DNA of 64,000 nt from Treponema sp. GTDB lineage: Bacteria; Spirochaetota; Spirochaetia; Treponematales; Breznakiellaceae. Where the stretch lies: assembly GCA_031265825.1 (NCBI GenBank), contig JAISCD010000081.1:18574-82573 (forward strand). The letters are read 5' to 3'. Under the pieces are notes generated by a model. That model ran no database searches. It was not told where the DNA came from and saw nothing but the letters and a program-made list of their open reading frames with translations. This document shows positions 35,896-43,879 of the stretch, piece by piece; position 1 is the stretch's first letter, and each line of letters starts with the position of its first letter. The position numbers were made by a program, and so were the translations under genes.

Positions 35896-37116
35896 TTATT
35901 TCTCCAACAAATGAAGATATTCAGTAACGTGAATATCACGGGTGCCCTGTTCAGCAAGGCTAGAAAGATTTCTACAGCCACGAAAAGTATTATAAATGGT
36001 TTCTAGAATCTGAATTTTTCCGATTGTTTTTAATATGGTCTTCATTTCATCCAGAGAAATGAAACCTTCGGAATTGAACGATATAAGAACAAATTTTGCT
36101 TTTATAGTGGCAACTAAATCAATTAAAGCCCGATAAGCATATTGTTTTTTATTATACATGGAACGATTCCAGTCATCGGGAATTCCAGAAATTTTACTGA
36201 CATTTTCAGGATACTTGTTTTCAAGTATCAGGTTAAGCATAAAATAATTTGAGCCATACGGATGTTGATTGTAAGGCGGGTCGAGATACGCCAAATCAAT
36301 TTCTGGCACTTCTTTTACAATCACATTTGAATCTCCATTATATACTTTATACTCACAATTAAAATTACTGAGAACAGGAAAAGGCAATTTAATATCCCCT
36401 TTTATACGCAAAAGCGCATCACTGTTACTGCCACCAAATTGTCCGATACCGGTTTCCTTGTCTTTATGAAAACCTTTAAACACACCAGAAGTGTTTGCGT
36501 GAATTGAAGACTCCGCAATTAATGGAGCCAGAAAATATTTTTGATATTGAACAGGAATAGCGTCAATAAGATTCCGCATAGTATCAATATACATCGCGTT
36601 TCTATGGGTATAAAAAACCCGCTCGTCCTTTTGTATATTATTATCATTTTTCGGGGAATACAATTTGGTGATAACACCTTCTTTCAAAGACTTATTTCCA
36701 GTTTCTGCAAGAAATCCGTAATGAATATCCTGTAAGAGCGGTATATTTAGCTCATCTTTATTCGATAAATAACATTCGCTCGTAAGAGAGGCGTATTTTT
36801 CTAAATCATTAACAACAAGGAGGTGGGAGAATTGTTTGCAATGCCTCGCGACAATACCTGACCCCGTAAAAACATCAAAAATGTCCAGTTTATCCTTTTG
36901 AAGACGTTTTTGGACAACTTGAATTCCTTTCGTGATAAAATCTAAAAGAGAACGCTTGTTTCCGATATAGGTTATGATTTGTTTGGTTAAGTAGTCTACA
37001 TTTTCATACAAATTATCAAAAAGATCAAAATTTGAAACCGCTGGAGCCAACGACGGACTCTTGGGGCTGACAGGAACACGAAGTTTTCTGGTCAGTAAGG
37101 TTGAAGGTATAGCCAT
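35896..37116 (-). CDS. D12-class adenine-N6 DNA methyltransferase (partner of EcoRI-like enzyme)
   Basis: A 406-residue methylase with alpha-group motif order: motif X-like YIGNKRSLLDFI near residue 50, motif I DVFTGSGIVARH near residue 80, a recognition region in the middle, then motif IV DLAYLDPPYNQHPYGSNYF near residue 275. This is the Dam/D12 class and is unlike M.EcoRI, whose motifs are arranged differently. The nuclease follows with a one-base gap, so methylase is made first, as needed for safe establishment. The target is expected to be the inner adenine of the nuclease site. Confidence 0.85.
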   Translation of the reverse strand: MAIPSTLLTRKLRVPVSPKSPSLAPAVSNFDLFDNLYENVDYLTKQIITYIGNKRSLLDFITKGIQVVQKRLQKDKLDIFDVFTGSGIVARHCKQFSHLLVVNDLEKYASLTSECYLSNKDELNIPLLQDIHYGFLAETGNKSLKEGVITKLYSPKNDNNIQKDERVFYTHRNAMYIDTMRNLIDAIPVQYQKYFLAPLIAESSIHANTSGVFKGFHKDKETGIGQFGGSNSDALLRIKGDIKLPFPVLSNFNCEYKVYNGDSNVIVKEVPEIDLAYLDPPYNQHPYGSNYFMLNLILENKYPENVSKISGIPDDWNRSMYNKKQYAYRALIDLVATIKAKFVLISFNSEGFISLDEMKTILKTIGKIQILETIYNTFRGCRNLSSLAEQGTRDIHVTEYLHLLEK

Positions 37117-37253
37117 ATATTCTATTCTACAGAGTTTGGAGGTTTTTGTAAAGTAGTGAGTGAAAGAGAAAGGCAGTTCATTGTATCTCTCGCGGCGACA
37201 CGGATACCGCCACTACTCGTTATGTACCAGCTAAAATTATTTTGAAAAATGTG

Positions 37254-37282
37254 TTGACAGGAGTAATGGGGTGATATACAAT
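37254..37282 (+). promoter_or_regulatory. strong promoter and leader of the aldehyde dehydrogenase gene
   Basis: TTGACA, 17 bases, TACAAT, a near-consensus housekeeping promoter. It implies a 5' leader of about 130 bases before the ATG at 37418. The leader holds small inverted words (GAGAGCCTCTC) but no riboswitch that I can name. Confidence 0.7.
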
Positions 37283-37417
37283 ATAGCTTCGGTTTTCAGC
37301 GGAGTTACTTGGAGACTATTTCGGGTAAGTCTAATGAGAGCCTCTCTCCGGCGTTTTGAATCTCACCGGGGTTGGACATAATGAAGCACCGGGGAAGAAT
37401 TTATACGGAGGTGGATT

Positions 37418-38899
37418 ATGATATCCAATTTCAAGAGTCGGTACCAGTTGTTTATCAACGGTAAATGGAAAGATGCGGCTGATGGAGCGGTCTTTGACGT
37501 GTATTCTCCTTCTAGTGGGGAGAAACTAGCCGTCTGCGCCCAGGCAACCAACGTTGACGTGGACGAGGCAGTAGACGCCGCGTGGAAAGCTTTTGCGTCA
37601 TGGAAGCTGACCAGCCCGTCGGAGCGAGCAAAGCTTCTGACCAAGATCGGCGACATTATCAACCAACACAAAGAAGAGCTGGCTACCATCGAAACAATGG
37701 ACAATGGCAAACCCATTCGGGAAACCACGACCATTGACATTCCTTTCGCGGCGGAACACTTCTACTACTTCGCCGGCGCCATCCTGTCCGAGGAAGGCAG
37801 CGCGTCCATGCTGGACGAAAAAACCCTCAGCCTTATTTTACGCGAGCCTATCGGCGTGGTGGGACAAATCGTGCCCTGGAACTTCCCCTTCCTCATGGCG
37901 GCGTGGAAACTCGCCCCGGTGCTTGCTTCTGGTTGTTGTACGGTGTTCAAACCCTCCAGCTACACATCCCTGAGCGTACTTCGGCTGGCGGAACTGATTC
38001 AGGACGTGCTACCCCCTGGGGTCTTTAACGTGATCACAGGTGCTGGTTCCAAGTCTGGGGATTACATGCTGAAGCACGAAAGCTTCTCGAAACTCGCCTT
38101 TACCGGTTCTACGGAGATCGGGTGTGCGGTGGCGGACGCGGCGGCTTCCAAGCTGATTCCCGCGACTCTGGAATTGGGCGGCAAATCGGCGAACATCTAT
38201 TTCGATGACTGTAACATGGACCTTGCCATAGACGGCTTGCAGTTGGGCATCCTCTTTAATCAGGGTCAGGTCTGTTGCGCTGGTTCACGGGTCTTTGTGC
38301 AGGAGAAGATCTACGATGAGTTTGTCAAACGAGCGGTAGAAGCTTTCAAGAAGGTGAAAGTGGGCGACCCTCTGAACCCCGCGACTCAAATGGGCTCACT
38401 CATATACGAAGCCCACATGAAGGATGTGCTTGAGTATATTGAAGTCGGCAAGCAGGAAGGCGCCAAGGTAATCGTCGGTGGTGAACGGATCACCTCTGAT
38501 GGTCTGGACAAGGGCTTCTTTATTCAGCCCACCTTGCTGGCTGATGTAACGAACAATATGCGGGTGGCGCAGGAAGAGATATTTGGACCCGTTGCTGTGA
38601 TCATCAAGTTCAAGACTGAGGACGAGGTGGTCAAGATGGCAAACGATTCGATCTACGGATTGGGCGGCGCGGTCTGGACTCGTGACCTGAACAGGGCTAT
38701 CCGGGTTTCTCGCGCCATTGAGACTGGGCGTATGTGGGTCAACACCTACAACTCCATCCCCGCGGGCGCGCCCTTCGGCGGCTACAAGAAATCTGGCATA
38801 GGCAGGGAGACCCACAAGGTCATTCTGGAACACTACACCCAGATGAAGAACATCATGATTAACCTGAACGAGGCTCCTTCGGGATTCTACCCCGGCTAA
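37418..38899 (+). CDS. NAD(P)-dependent aldehyde dehydrogenase
   Basis: A 493-residue ALDH of the betaine/phenylacetaldehyde type, oxidising an aldehyde to its acid. IVPWNFPFLMAAWKLAP holds the active-site asparagine, ELGGKSANI the general base glutamate, GQVCCAGSR the catalytic cysteine, and EEIFGPVAVI the nucleotide-binding phenylalanine motif. CGGAGG lies upstream of the ATG. It is alone on its transcript, with a strong promoter and a terminator. The true aldehyde cannot be told. Confidence 0.95.
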   Translation: MISNFKSRYQLFINGKWKDAADGAVFDVYSPSSGEKLAVCAQATNVDVDEAVDAAWKAFASWKLTSPSERAKLLTKIGDIINQHKEELATIETMDNGKPIRETTTIDIPFAAEHFYYFAGAILSEEGSASMLDEKTLSLILREPIGVVGQIVPWNFPFLMAAWKLAPVLASGCCTVFKPSSYTSLSVLRLAELIQDVLPPGVFNVITGAGSKSGDYMLKHESFSKLAFTGSTEIGCAVADAAASKLIPATLELGGKSANIYFDDCNMDLAIDGLQLGILFNQGQVCCAGSRVFVQEKIYDEFVKRAVEAFKKVKVGDPLNPATQMGSLIYEAHMKDVLEYIEVGKQEGAKVIVGGERITSDGLDKGFFIQPTLLADVTNNMRVAQEEIFGPVAVIIKFKTEDEVVKMANDSIYGLGGAVWTRDLNRAIRVSRAIETGRMWVNTYNSIPAGAPFGGYKKSGIGRETHKVILEHYTQMKNIMINLNEAPSGFYPG

Positions 38900-38975
38900 G
38901 AATGGAAAGGGAAGGGGGAAGTCTCCCCCTCGCGCCAGCCTTGCCGAAAGCAAGTCTGGCGCTACCCCCTCTCCT

Positions 38976-38996
38976 AAGGGGGCTTCCGCCCCCCTT
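38976..38996 (+). terminator. terminator-like hairpin after aldehyde dehydrogenase
   Basis: AAGGGGGC-TTCC-GCCCCCCTT hairpin about 75 bases after the stop codon; the symmetric A/T flanks would let it work in both directions. Confidence 0.55.
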
Positions 38997-39025
38997 AAAA
39001 TCCCCCCACCTACAAACGCCAACGC

Positions 39026-39130
39026 TTACAAACCGACATACTCCAAATACCTCTCGTAATTAGAACGCATCCGAGCGGCGTAGGTATTGCTTTTTGGGGA
39101 AGTATCCATAAAATAGCTAAACTGATACAT
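39026..39130 (-). CDS. small ORF or gene fragment, 34 codons
   Basis: On the minus strand an ATG opens a frame MYQFSYFMDTSPKSNTYAAR... ending EYVGL and a stop. Composition is protein-like and the sequence is unlike the repeats on either side. It may be a genuine small protein or the 3' remnant of a longer gene whose start was replaced by the adjacent repeat block. No ribosome-binding site is clear. Confidence 0.3.
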   Translation of the reverse strand: MYQFSYFMDTSPKSNTYAARMRSNYERYLEYVGL

Positions 39131-39438
39131 GGTTACCTTGGTCCCTGTCAATGCCCCTTGGGAAGAGGTCTAACACCCGAAGCCTGCTCCGCTTGCCCCC
39201 TTCAGACAACGAACAGGCTCCGCTTGCGTGCAAGCGTGGTTCCGTTAAGTCGAGATCAGCGGTGCCACCTTCCAAACAACGCCCCTTGGGAAGAGGTCTG
39301 ACACCCGCAGCCTGCTCCGCTTGCCCCTTCAAACAACGAACAGGTTCCGCTTGCTTGCAAGCGTAACCGTCAAGACGGGGTCAGCGGCGCCCCCTTTCAA
39401 ACAACACCCGTTGCGAAGTTGTCCAACACCCTTCGGGT
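39131..39438. repeat. GC-rich mosaic repeat next to family C gene
   Basis: Two diverged modules with GAACAGGCTCCGCTTG, CAAGCG arms, GTCAATGCCCCTTGGGAAGAG and GTCAAGACGGGGTCAGCGGC, ending in CACCCTTCGGGTGTT. The last word overlaps the stop codon region of the family C gene. It lacks the hairpin element core. Confidence 0.8.
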
Positions 39439-39439
39439 G

Positions 39440-40111
39440 TTAGGGGATGATGGCGCTGGAGATTTCGCCCCAGGGACCCTTATCGCCGACGTTGTTTTCC
39501 CAACGGAGGCACAAGTCCAAGGTTTGACCGCGTTCAGCGCCGGAGAACTCCATCGTGTGGGGGGATTTTGTGGCGAAGGACGAGTTAGCCAAGTCTGTAG
39601 GCTCGACAGGCGGGTCCTTTACGTCGCGTTGATCGCGCACCGCCCAGCGGATTTCCGCGCCATGCACACCCACGGGCTTACCCCATTTCTTGGAGCCTTC
39701 GTTTTTGAAGGCGACGATCACCTGCCTGATACGCGCAAGCCGCAATTCGATAAGCGGCGCAGTTGTGGGCGGGGGAGTGGGAGTCGGCTTTTTGTCGGGA
39801 ATCGGCAGTCCCATGCCCATTCTGTCAACGTCCGTTACCGCCTTATTGTAGCGGATATAGCTGTTCACAAAGTCGCGTATCGCGGAACGTAGTTCCTCTT
39901 TCGCGGCGTTTTTCGTGGCGGTATCCAGCCTGCTTGTTTCAGGCAGACCTGTTTTCTCATAAGCCGCCTCAAACAACGCTAGTAAAGCTTTAAGCGCGGT
40001 AAGAGTTGCGGCGTCGATACCCAATCGGGCGAGGTTAGCTTCCAAATAAGCGATGAGATTTTTTATCCATTCCAGAATTCTCGCATCAGAAAACGGCATA
40101 TAATCACTCAT
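39440..40111 (-). CDS. family C protein (array-associated, unrecognised)
   Basis: A 223-residue soluble protein opening MSDYMPFSDARILEW. It has a leucine-rich helical half (LARLGIDAATLTALKALLALF), the family segment VTDVDRMGMGLPIPDKKPTP, a proline/threonine linker, then a beta-rich half ending NVGDKGPWGEISSAIIP. It parallels families A and B point by point. AAGGA precedes ATG 40111. The frame stays open upstream through the 21-bp array as YSQVLEL heptads, so an N-terminal heptad extension starting at 40222 cannot be excluded. GC-rich repeats abut the stop. Function unknown. Confidence 0.75.
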   Translation of the reverse strand: MSDYMPFSDARILEWIKNLIAYLEANLARLGIDAATLTALKALLALFEAAYEKTGLPETSRLDTATKNAAKEELRSAIRDFVNSYIRYNKAVTDVDRMGMGLPIPDKKPTPTPPPTTAPLIELRLARIRQVIVAFKNEGSKKWGKPVGVHGAEIRWAVRDQRDVKDPPVEPTDLANSSFATKSPHTMEFSGAERGQTLDLCLRWENNVGDKGPWGEISSAIIP

Positions 40112-40141
40112 AATATTTTCCTTAACAAAAGTATTTTTTGC

Positions 40142-40225
40142 GATGACTTGGGAGTACGACTCTAATACTTGGGAGTACAACCCTAATACTTGGGAGTACA
40201 ACTCTAATACCTGGGAGTACAACCT
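40142..40225. repeat. 21-bp tandem array 3 (4 units)
   Basis: Four 21-bp units, consensus TAATACTTGGGAGTACAACTC, each with the short dyad TACT-TGGG-AGTA. It ends 30 bases upstream of the family C start codon. Sequence is unrelated to the other arrays but the period is the same. Confidence 0.9.
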
Positions 40226-40379
40226 TCCAACTCAAGTTAGCAGACATTGTGTAAACACAGGTCATCGTCAAACTACCGTTAAGTATACTATAACATTGGA
40301 GAGAGTCAATAGGTTAAATGAAAAAAATCGTGAAACTACACATAGTACGGGGCTGGGGTTGTGGAGTAGCGGAGGATCC

Positions 40380-40890
40380 CGCGCCCTTCGGGTGGCTGAC
40401 ACCGCCACGCTTCGTTCCTGCTTGAGGGATGGGGGAAGGTTGTACGCACTTCGGGTGGCTGACACCGCCACGCTTCGTTCCCGCTTGGGGCATGGGGGAA
40501 TATACCGTGTCCTGCGGGTGTCTGACACCGCTACACTTCGTTCCCGCTTGGGGGACGGGGGAGAATCCCGCGCCCTTCGGGTGGCTGACACCGCCATACG
40601 TTGTTCCTGCTTGGGGGGTAGCGGAAGACCGCACACCTTGCGGGTGTTTTAGAGCTTCTTGCGCCGCCCTACCTTTTATATAGGGATGGTGTGCGGGCTG
40701 GAGCGGAGGGGGGCGCAGAGAAAAGGCGGCGGTTTGCCTTCCTCGTTTTGGAAACAGCGCCCCCCTTTTACTTCTTACTTATATGGATTCGCTTCGCTTG
40801 TCGGGGTCAGCGGGTCCCCCTTTCGGATAACAACCTGTGGGAAGTATTTAAACAGCCTTCGGCTGTCGGATAACAACCGTTGGGAAGTAT
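40380..40890. repeat. 63-bp tandem repeat and hairpin element copy 7
   Basis: Four 63-bp units begin at about 40386, 40449, 40512 and 40575, each with CTTCGGGTGGCTGACACCGCCACG and TTCGTTCC(C/T)GCTTG. They are followed by a shortened hairpin element (40698-40770, GGGGGGCGC ... GCGCCCCCC) and two tail modules (GATAACAACC-TGGGAAGTATTTAA with CAGCCTTCGGCTG). The last module forms the 3' end of prmC. Frames on both strands stay open because 63 is a multiple of three; I do not regard them as genes. Confidence 0.85.
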
Positions 40891-41724
40891 TTAATAGCCT
40901 TCGGCTGTAGACGCGGCGATCACACGTTCAGCGCCTGCGAGATCGCGGAAGGTTTGGACTTCTCGGAATCGGGTGAGCAAATCGCGGACTGCGGGCGTTT
41001 GGCTCGGATCGATTTCAAGTAAGAGCATTCCCTGCGGCGTGAGGTGGTTCGGCGCGGATGCGATGATCCTGCGTATAAGCGCGAGACCGTCCTCTCCTCC
41101 GTCGAGCGCGAGGCGCGGCTCTTTCTGGACTTCGCGCGGGAGAGCGGCAAGTTCGCGCGTGGGGATGTAAGGTGGGTTTGCGACAATCAGGTCAAAACAG
41201 CCTTCTATGCGCTCGAAAAGGTCGCCATGCACAAGGCGGATGTCCGCTTGTAGGTTGCGGGCGTTCTGTCGCGCGATTTCGAGCGCGTCTCGTGAGACGT
41301 CGCTGGCTGTAACGGTCAAGGCGGGGCGCTCTCGCTTGAGGCTGATCCCGACCGCGCCTGAGCCTGTGCAGAGTTCTAGGACCGAGTTCCCGCGTCTCTG
41401 CCTGATGAAGTCGAGCGCAACGGAGACGAGGGTTTCCGTGTCTGGTCGCGGCACAAGCACGGCCGAGGTTATCACAAATGGTAGCCCCCAGAATTCTTTG
41501 TAGCCCAGGATGTACGCGGTACATTCCCCGTCGAGCCGTCGGTTCAGCGCGTGTTGGAAGCGTTCTATCGCCTCCCTGTCTACAGACTCGTCTATGCGTC
41601 CGAGGAGTTGTGTGTGGCTCGCGTTCAGGATGTGTCCCAAGATGAGGCGCGCGTCAAGGGAGGGGGCGTCGACGTGGTTCCGCAAGAGCGCGTTTCCTTG
41701 TTTCAGGAGGTTTCTTATGGTCAT
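40891..41724 (-). CDS. prmC: release factor glutamine methyltransferase
   Basis: A 277-residue enzyme that methylates the glutamine of the GGQ motif in RF1 and RF2. It has an N-terminal helical domain (ILGHILNASHTQLLG), the SAM motif VLELCTGSGAVGIS, and the NPPY motif IVANPPYIPTRELAALP, followed by the family block EPRLALDGGEDGL. The start at 41724 fits the family; the frame extends much further upstream without homology. No ribosome-binding site is present and a good promoter ends 13 bases before. The last residues (STAEGY) are encoded by the GC-rich repeat. Its substrate gene prfA is 5.7 kb away on the other strand. Confidence 0.92.
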   Translation of the reverse strand: MTIRNLLKQGNALLRNHVDAPSLDARLILGHILNASHTQLLGRIDESVDREAIERFQHALNRRLDGECTAYILGYKEFWGLPFVITSAVLVPRPDTETLVSVALDFIRQRRGNSVLELCTGSGAVGISLKRERPALTVTASDVSRDALEIARQNARNLQADIRLVHGDLFERIEGCFDLIVANPPYIPTRELAALPREVQKEPRLALDGGEDGLALIRRIIASAPNHLTPQGMLLLEIDPSQTPAVRDLLTRFREVQTFRDLAGAERVIAASTAEGY

Positions 41725-41737
41725 GGTAGGAAGGGTT

Positions 41738-41766
41738 ACTATAATACATGGTTCAACCTTTGTCAA
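41738..41766 (-). promoter_or_regulatory. prmC promoter with very short leader
   Basis: Minus strand TTGACA, 17 bases, TATAGT, then 13 bases to the ATG. The leader would be about six bases long, too short for a ribosome-binding site. Confidence 0.65.
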
Positions 41767-41887
41767 GGTCGGGGTGTCTGACACCTTGACGGCTTCTTCG
41801 GCTCTGTGGTAAATTTCGCACGAAAAATTCCCCGAATGTAAAGCAAATTCCATGACAATCCCATATATATAGGAAAGGAAGGTTGAT

Positions 41888-42961
41888 ATGAACAAATGGT
41901 TGTTGGTTTTTATAGTACCGTCTCTATTAGGCGGATACACCGCGTGCGAAGGCGGCGGTGAACGACTCGCGGGCAAGGACAAGGCAGAGGACGCCTTAGC
42001 CATCGTCCTATGGAACGTACAGGCGGTTTTTGACGGGAAAGCGGACGGCATTGAGTATAAAGAATACACAAACGGCTGGACACAGGAGAAATACCTCGCG
42101 CGTTTAAACATGATAGGCGAGGCTCTTGATTCCATCGGAACAACGCCTGAGGTATTAGCGCTCGTCGAGGTAGAAAACGCGGATATTCTGGAAGACTTGA
42201 GCAAGGGAGCGCTCGTAAAGCACGGCTATCATTGGACGTTTTTCGGGAATAACGCCGGGGCGGCTCTCGGTGTCGGCGTATTGAGCAAACTACCCTTCAC
42301 AAAGACCCAGATTCATTCGGCGCACGAAAACGGACTCACCATGCCGCGCCCGGTTCTTGAGGCGCACGTTACTGCGGAAGGGCGCGCAATCGTCCTGTTT
42401 CTGTGCCATTGGAAGTCCAAGCTCGGCGGAGACGCGGAAACAGAGCCGTCAAGAAGGCTATCGGCGCGCGTCATCGCACGGCGAATCCGGGAGATACACG
42501 CGGAGGCGCCCGATACGCCCGTCATCGTCATGGGCGATCTGAACGAGAATCACGACGAGTTTTTCCGCCAAGACAACGTATATGTTACAGCCCTCATGCC
42601 TGACCACCCGGCGGCCGCGGAAGCCGCGCTCGGATTGACGGATTTTCTCGTGATAAGCGAGAACAAACCCCCAACCTCCGCGTATTTCTCCTGTCTGGCT
42701 CTCTATTCGCCTTGGGCGGAGATAGAAGGCGGATCGTATAATTACAAGGGAAAATGGGAGACCATCGACCATTTCCTCCTGAATTCCCCGCTTTTTGACG
42801 AGAAAGATTGGGACTTCGACTCGTGCGAGGTTATCCGCCAAGCGCCTTTCCTCAATAAACACGGAACCCCCGCGTACTATAACCCAAATACAGGAGACGG
42901 CTTAAGCGACCACCTCCCGCTCTTGCTGACTTTGAGAAACAAGGAACACGAAGAGCGCTAG
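41888..42961 (+). CDS. endonuclease/exonuclease/phosphatase-family lipoprotein
   Basis: A 357-residue EEP-fold protein with a signal peptide and lipobox-like end GGYTAC, so it acts outside the cytoplasmic membrane. Catalytic motifs are in order: N in IVLWNVQAVFDG, E in LALVEVENADIL, H in FLCHWKSKLGG, D-x-N in VMGDLNENH, and the final D-H in GLSDHLPLLL. Enzymes of this fold cut nucleic acids or phosphoesters with metal ions. Whether it is a surface nuclease or a phosphatase is open. AAGGAAGG precedes the start. Confidence 0.85.
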   Translation: MNKWLLVFIVPSLLGGYTACEGGGERLAGKDKAEDALAIVLWNVQAVFDGKADGIEYKEYTNGWTQEKYLARLNMIGEALDSIGTTPEVLALVEVENADILEDLSKGALVKHGYHWTFFGNNAGAALGVGVLSKLPFTKTQIHSAHENGLTMPRPVLEAHVTAEGRAIVLFLCHWKSKLGGDAETEPSRRLSARVIARRIREIHAEAPDTPVIVMGDLNENHDEFFRQDNVYVTALMPDHPAAAEAALGLTDFLVISENKPPTSAYFSCLALYSPWAEIEGGSYNYKGKWETIDHFLLNSPLFDEKDWDFDSCEVIRQAPFLNKHGTPAYYNPNTGDGLSDHLPLLLTLRNKEHEER

Positions 42962-42963
42962 GC

Positions 42964-42992
42964 TTGACAAATTCACGGTTGTCAGGGATACT
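42964..42992 (+). promoter_or_regulatory. promoter of the glycosyltransferase gene
   Basis: TTGACA, 17 bases, GATACT, ending two bases before the ATG at 42995 and eight bases before the ATG at 43001. Transcription would start at or beside the second ATG. Confidence 0.55.
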
Positions 42993-42994
42993 TG

Positions 42995-43840
42995 ATGACA
43001 ATGAATGAAAAAGGGCTTATCACCATAGCCATAGGCAAAAAATACGCGGTTCAGGCGAAATATCTGGCGCTCTCTGCGATGCTTAACTCGCCGCAGACTA
43101 TCCGCGCGGTTATTACGGATAACCCGACCGCGCTTGAGAACTTCTTCGACATCATTGTCCCTTACGACCCCGCACTGGGAAACCCGTTTGCGGCGAAGAC
43201 CCGCTTGAACCTTTACACGCCTTTCGAGAAGACGCTTTTCCTAGACGCAGACTCGCTCGTGATCCACAGCCTCGATTCCTATTGGGAAAGCCTTGACAAG
43301 AGGCATTTCGCGTATGCAGGGGATAGTATCACAAGCGGCGTATGGTATGTTGACGTGGAAGAAACAATGGCGCGGTTCGGACTGACGTGGCTCCCCAAGT
43401 TCAATAGCGGCGCATTCCTGTTTGATAAGAGCGAGGAGGCGAGCCGCATCTTTGACATGGCTTTCGCGCTTATGCGGGAAGGGCTTGGCGTTGACTTCTT
43501 TCGCGCAAAACTGTTACCCGACGAGCCGTTTCTGGCGATCAGCCTCGCGCAAAACAACACACCGCCTTTCGACGATCATGGGCGTTTCTCCAGAACCTTG
43601 ATTGACGCGAAGGAAATCCGCCTTAATACCGTGAAACGTACCGCGTTTTTCATCAAACGGAACAAGCCGGTCTTTCCCCTTGCGGTACATCTGTGCGGGC
43701 GTTTCGGCGCCGTCTTGTTTTTCCGTGAGAGAATCAGGCTGTCTTTACATTTTAATCCACCATTATCTGTTCTATACTCGAACATTGTGGTGTTCTTTAG
43801 ATTTTTCGTTAGATTATTCCCCAAAAACAAGGGAGACTAA
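42995..43840 (+). CDS. glycosyltransferase, GT8-like (GT-A fold)
   Basis: A 281-residue sugar transferase. KTLFLDADSLVIHSLDSYW holds the D-x-D metal/nucleotide-sugar motif, preceded by ARTRLNLYTPFEK-type lead (AAKTRLNLYTPFEK), and the middle KFNSGAFLFDKSEEA is the acceptor-side loop seen in GT8 and related families. A hydrophobic stretch near the C-terminus (YSNIVVFFRFFVRLF) may touch the membrane. Start may be 42995 or, if the mRNA is leaderless, 43001. A 13-codon frame (43841-43883) overlaps the next start as ATGA and could couple translation. Likely role: surface glycan assembly. Confidence 0.75.
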   Translation: MTMNEKGLITIAIGKKYAVQAKYLALSAMLNSPQTIRAVITDNPTALENFFDIIVPYDPALGNPFAAKTRLNLYTPFEKTLFLDADSLVIHSLDSYWESLDKRHFAYAGDSITSGVWYVDVEETMARFGLTWLPKFNSGAFLFDKSEEASRIFDMAFALMREGLGVDFFRAKLLPDEPFLAISLAQNNTPPFDDHGRFSRTLIDAKEIRLNTVKRTAFFIKRNKPVFPLAVHLCGRFGAVLFFRERIRLSLHFNPPLSVLYSNIVVFFRFFVRLFPKNKGD

Positions 43841-43879
43841 TATGCTTGCAATACCAGCGATAACATACGGGGGCGCAAA

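Noticed and set aside
40268..40640. Frames with 21-residue repeats (VAVSATRRARD) on both strands
   Set aside because: Translations of the 63-bp tandem repeat; equally open on both strands and without initiation signals.
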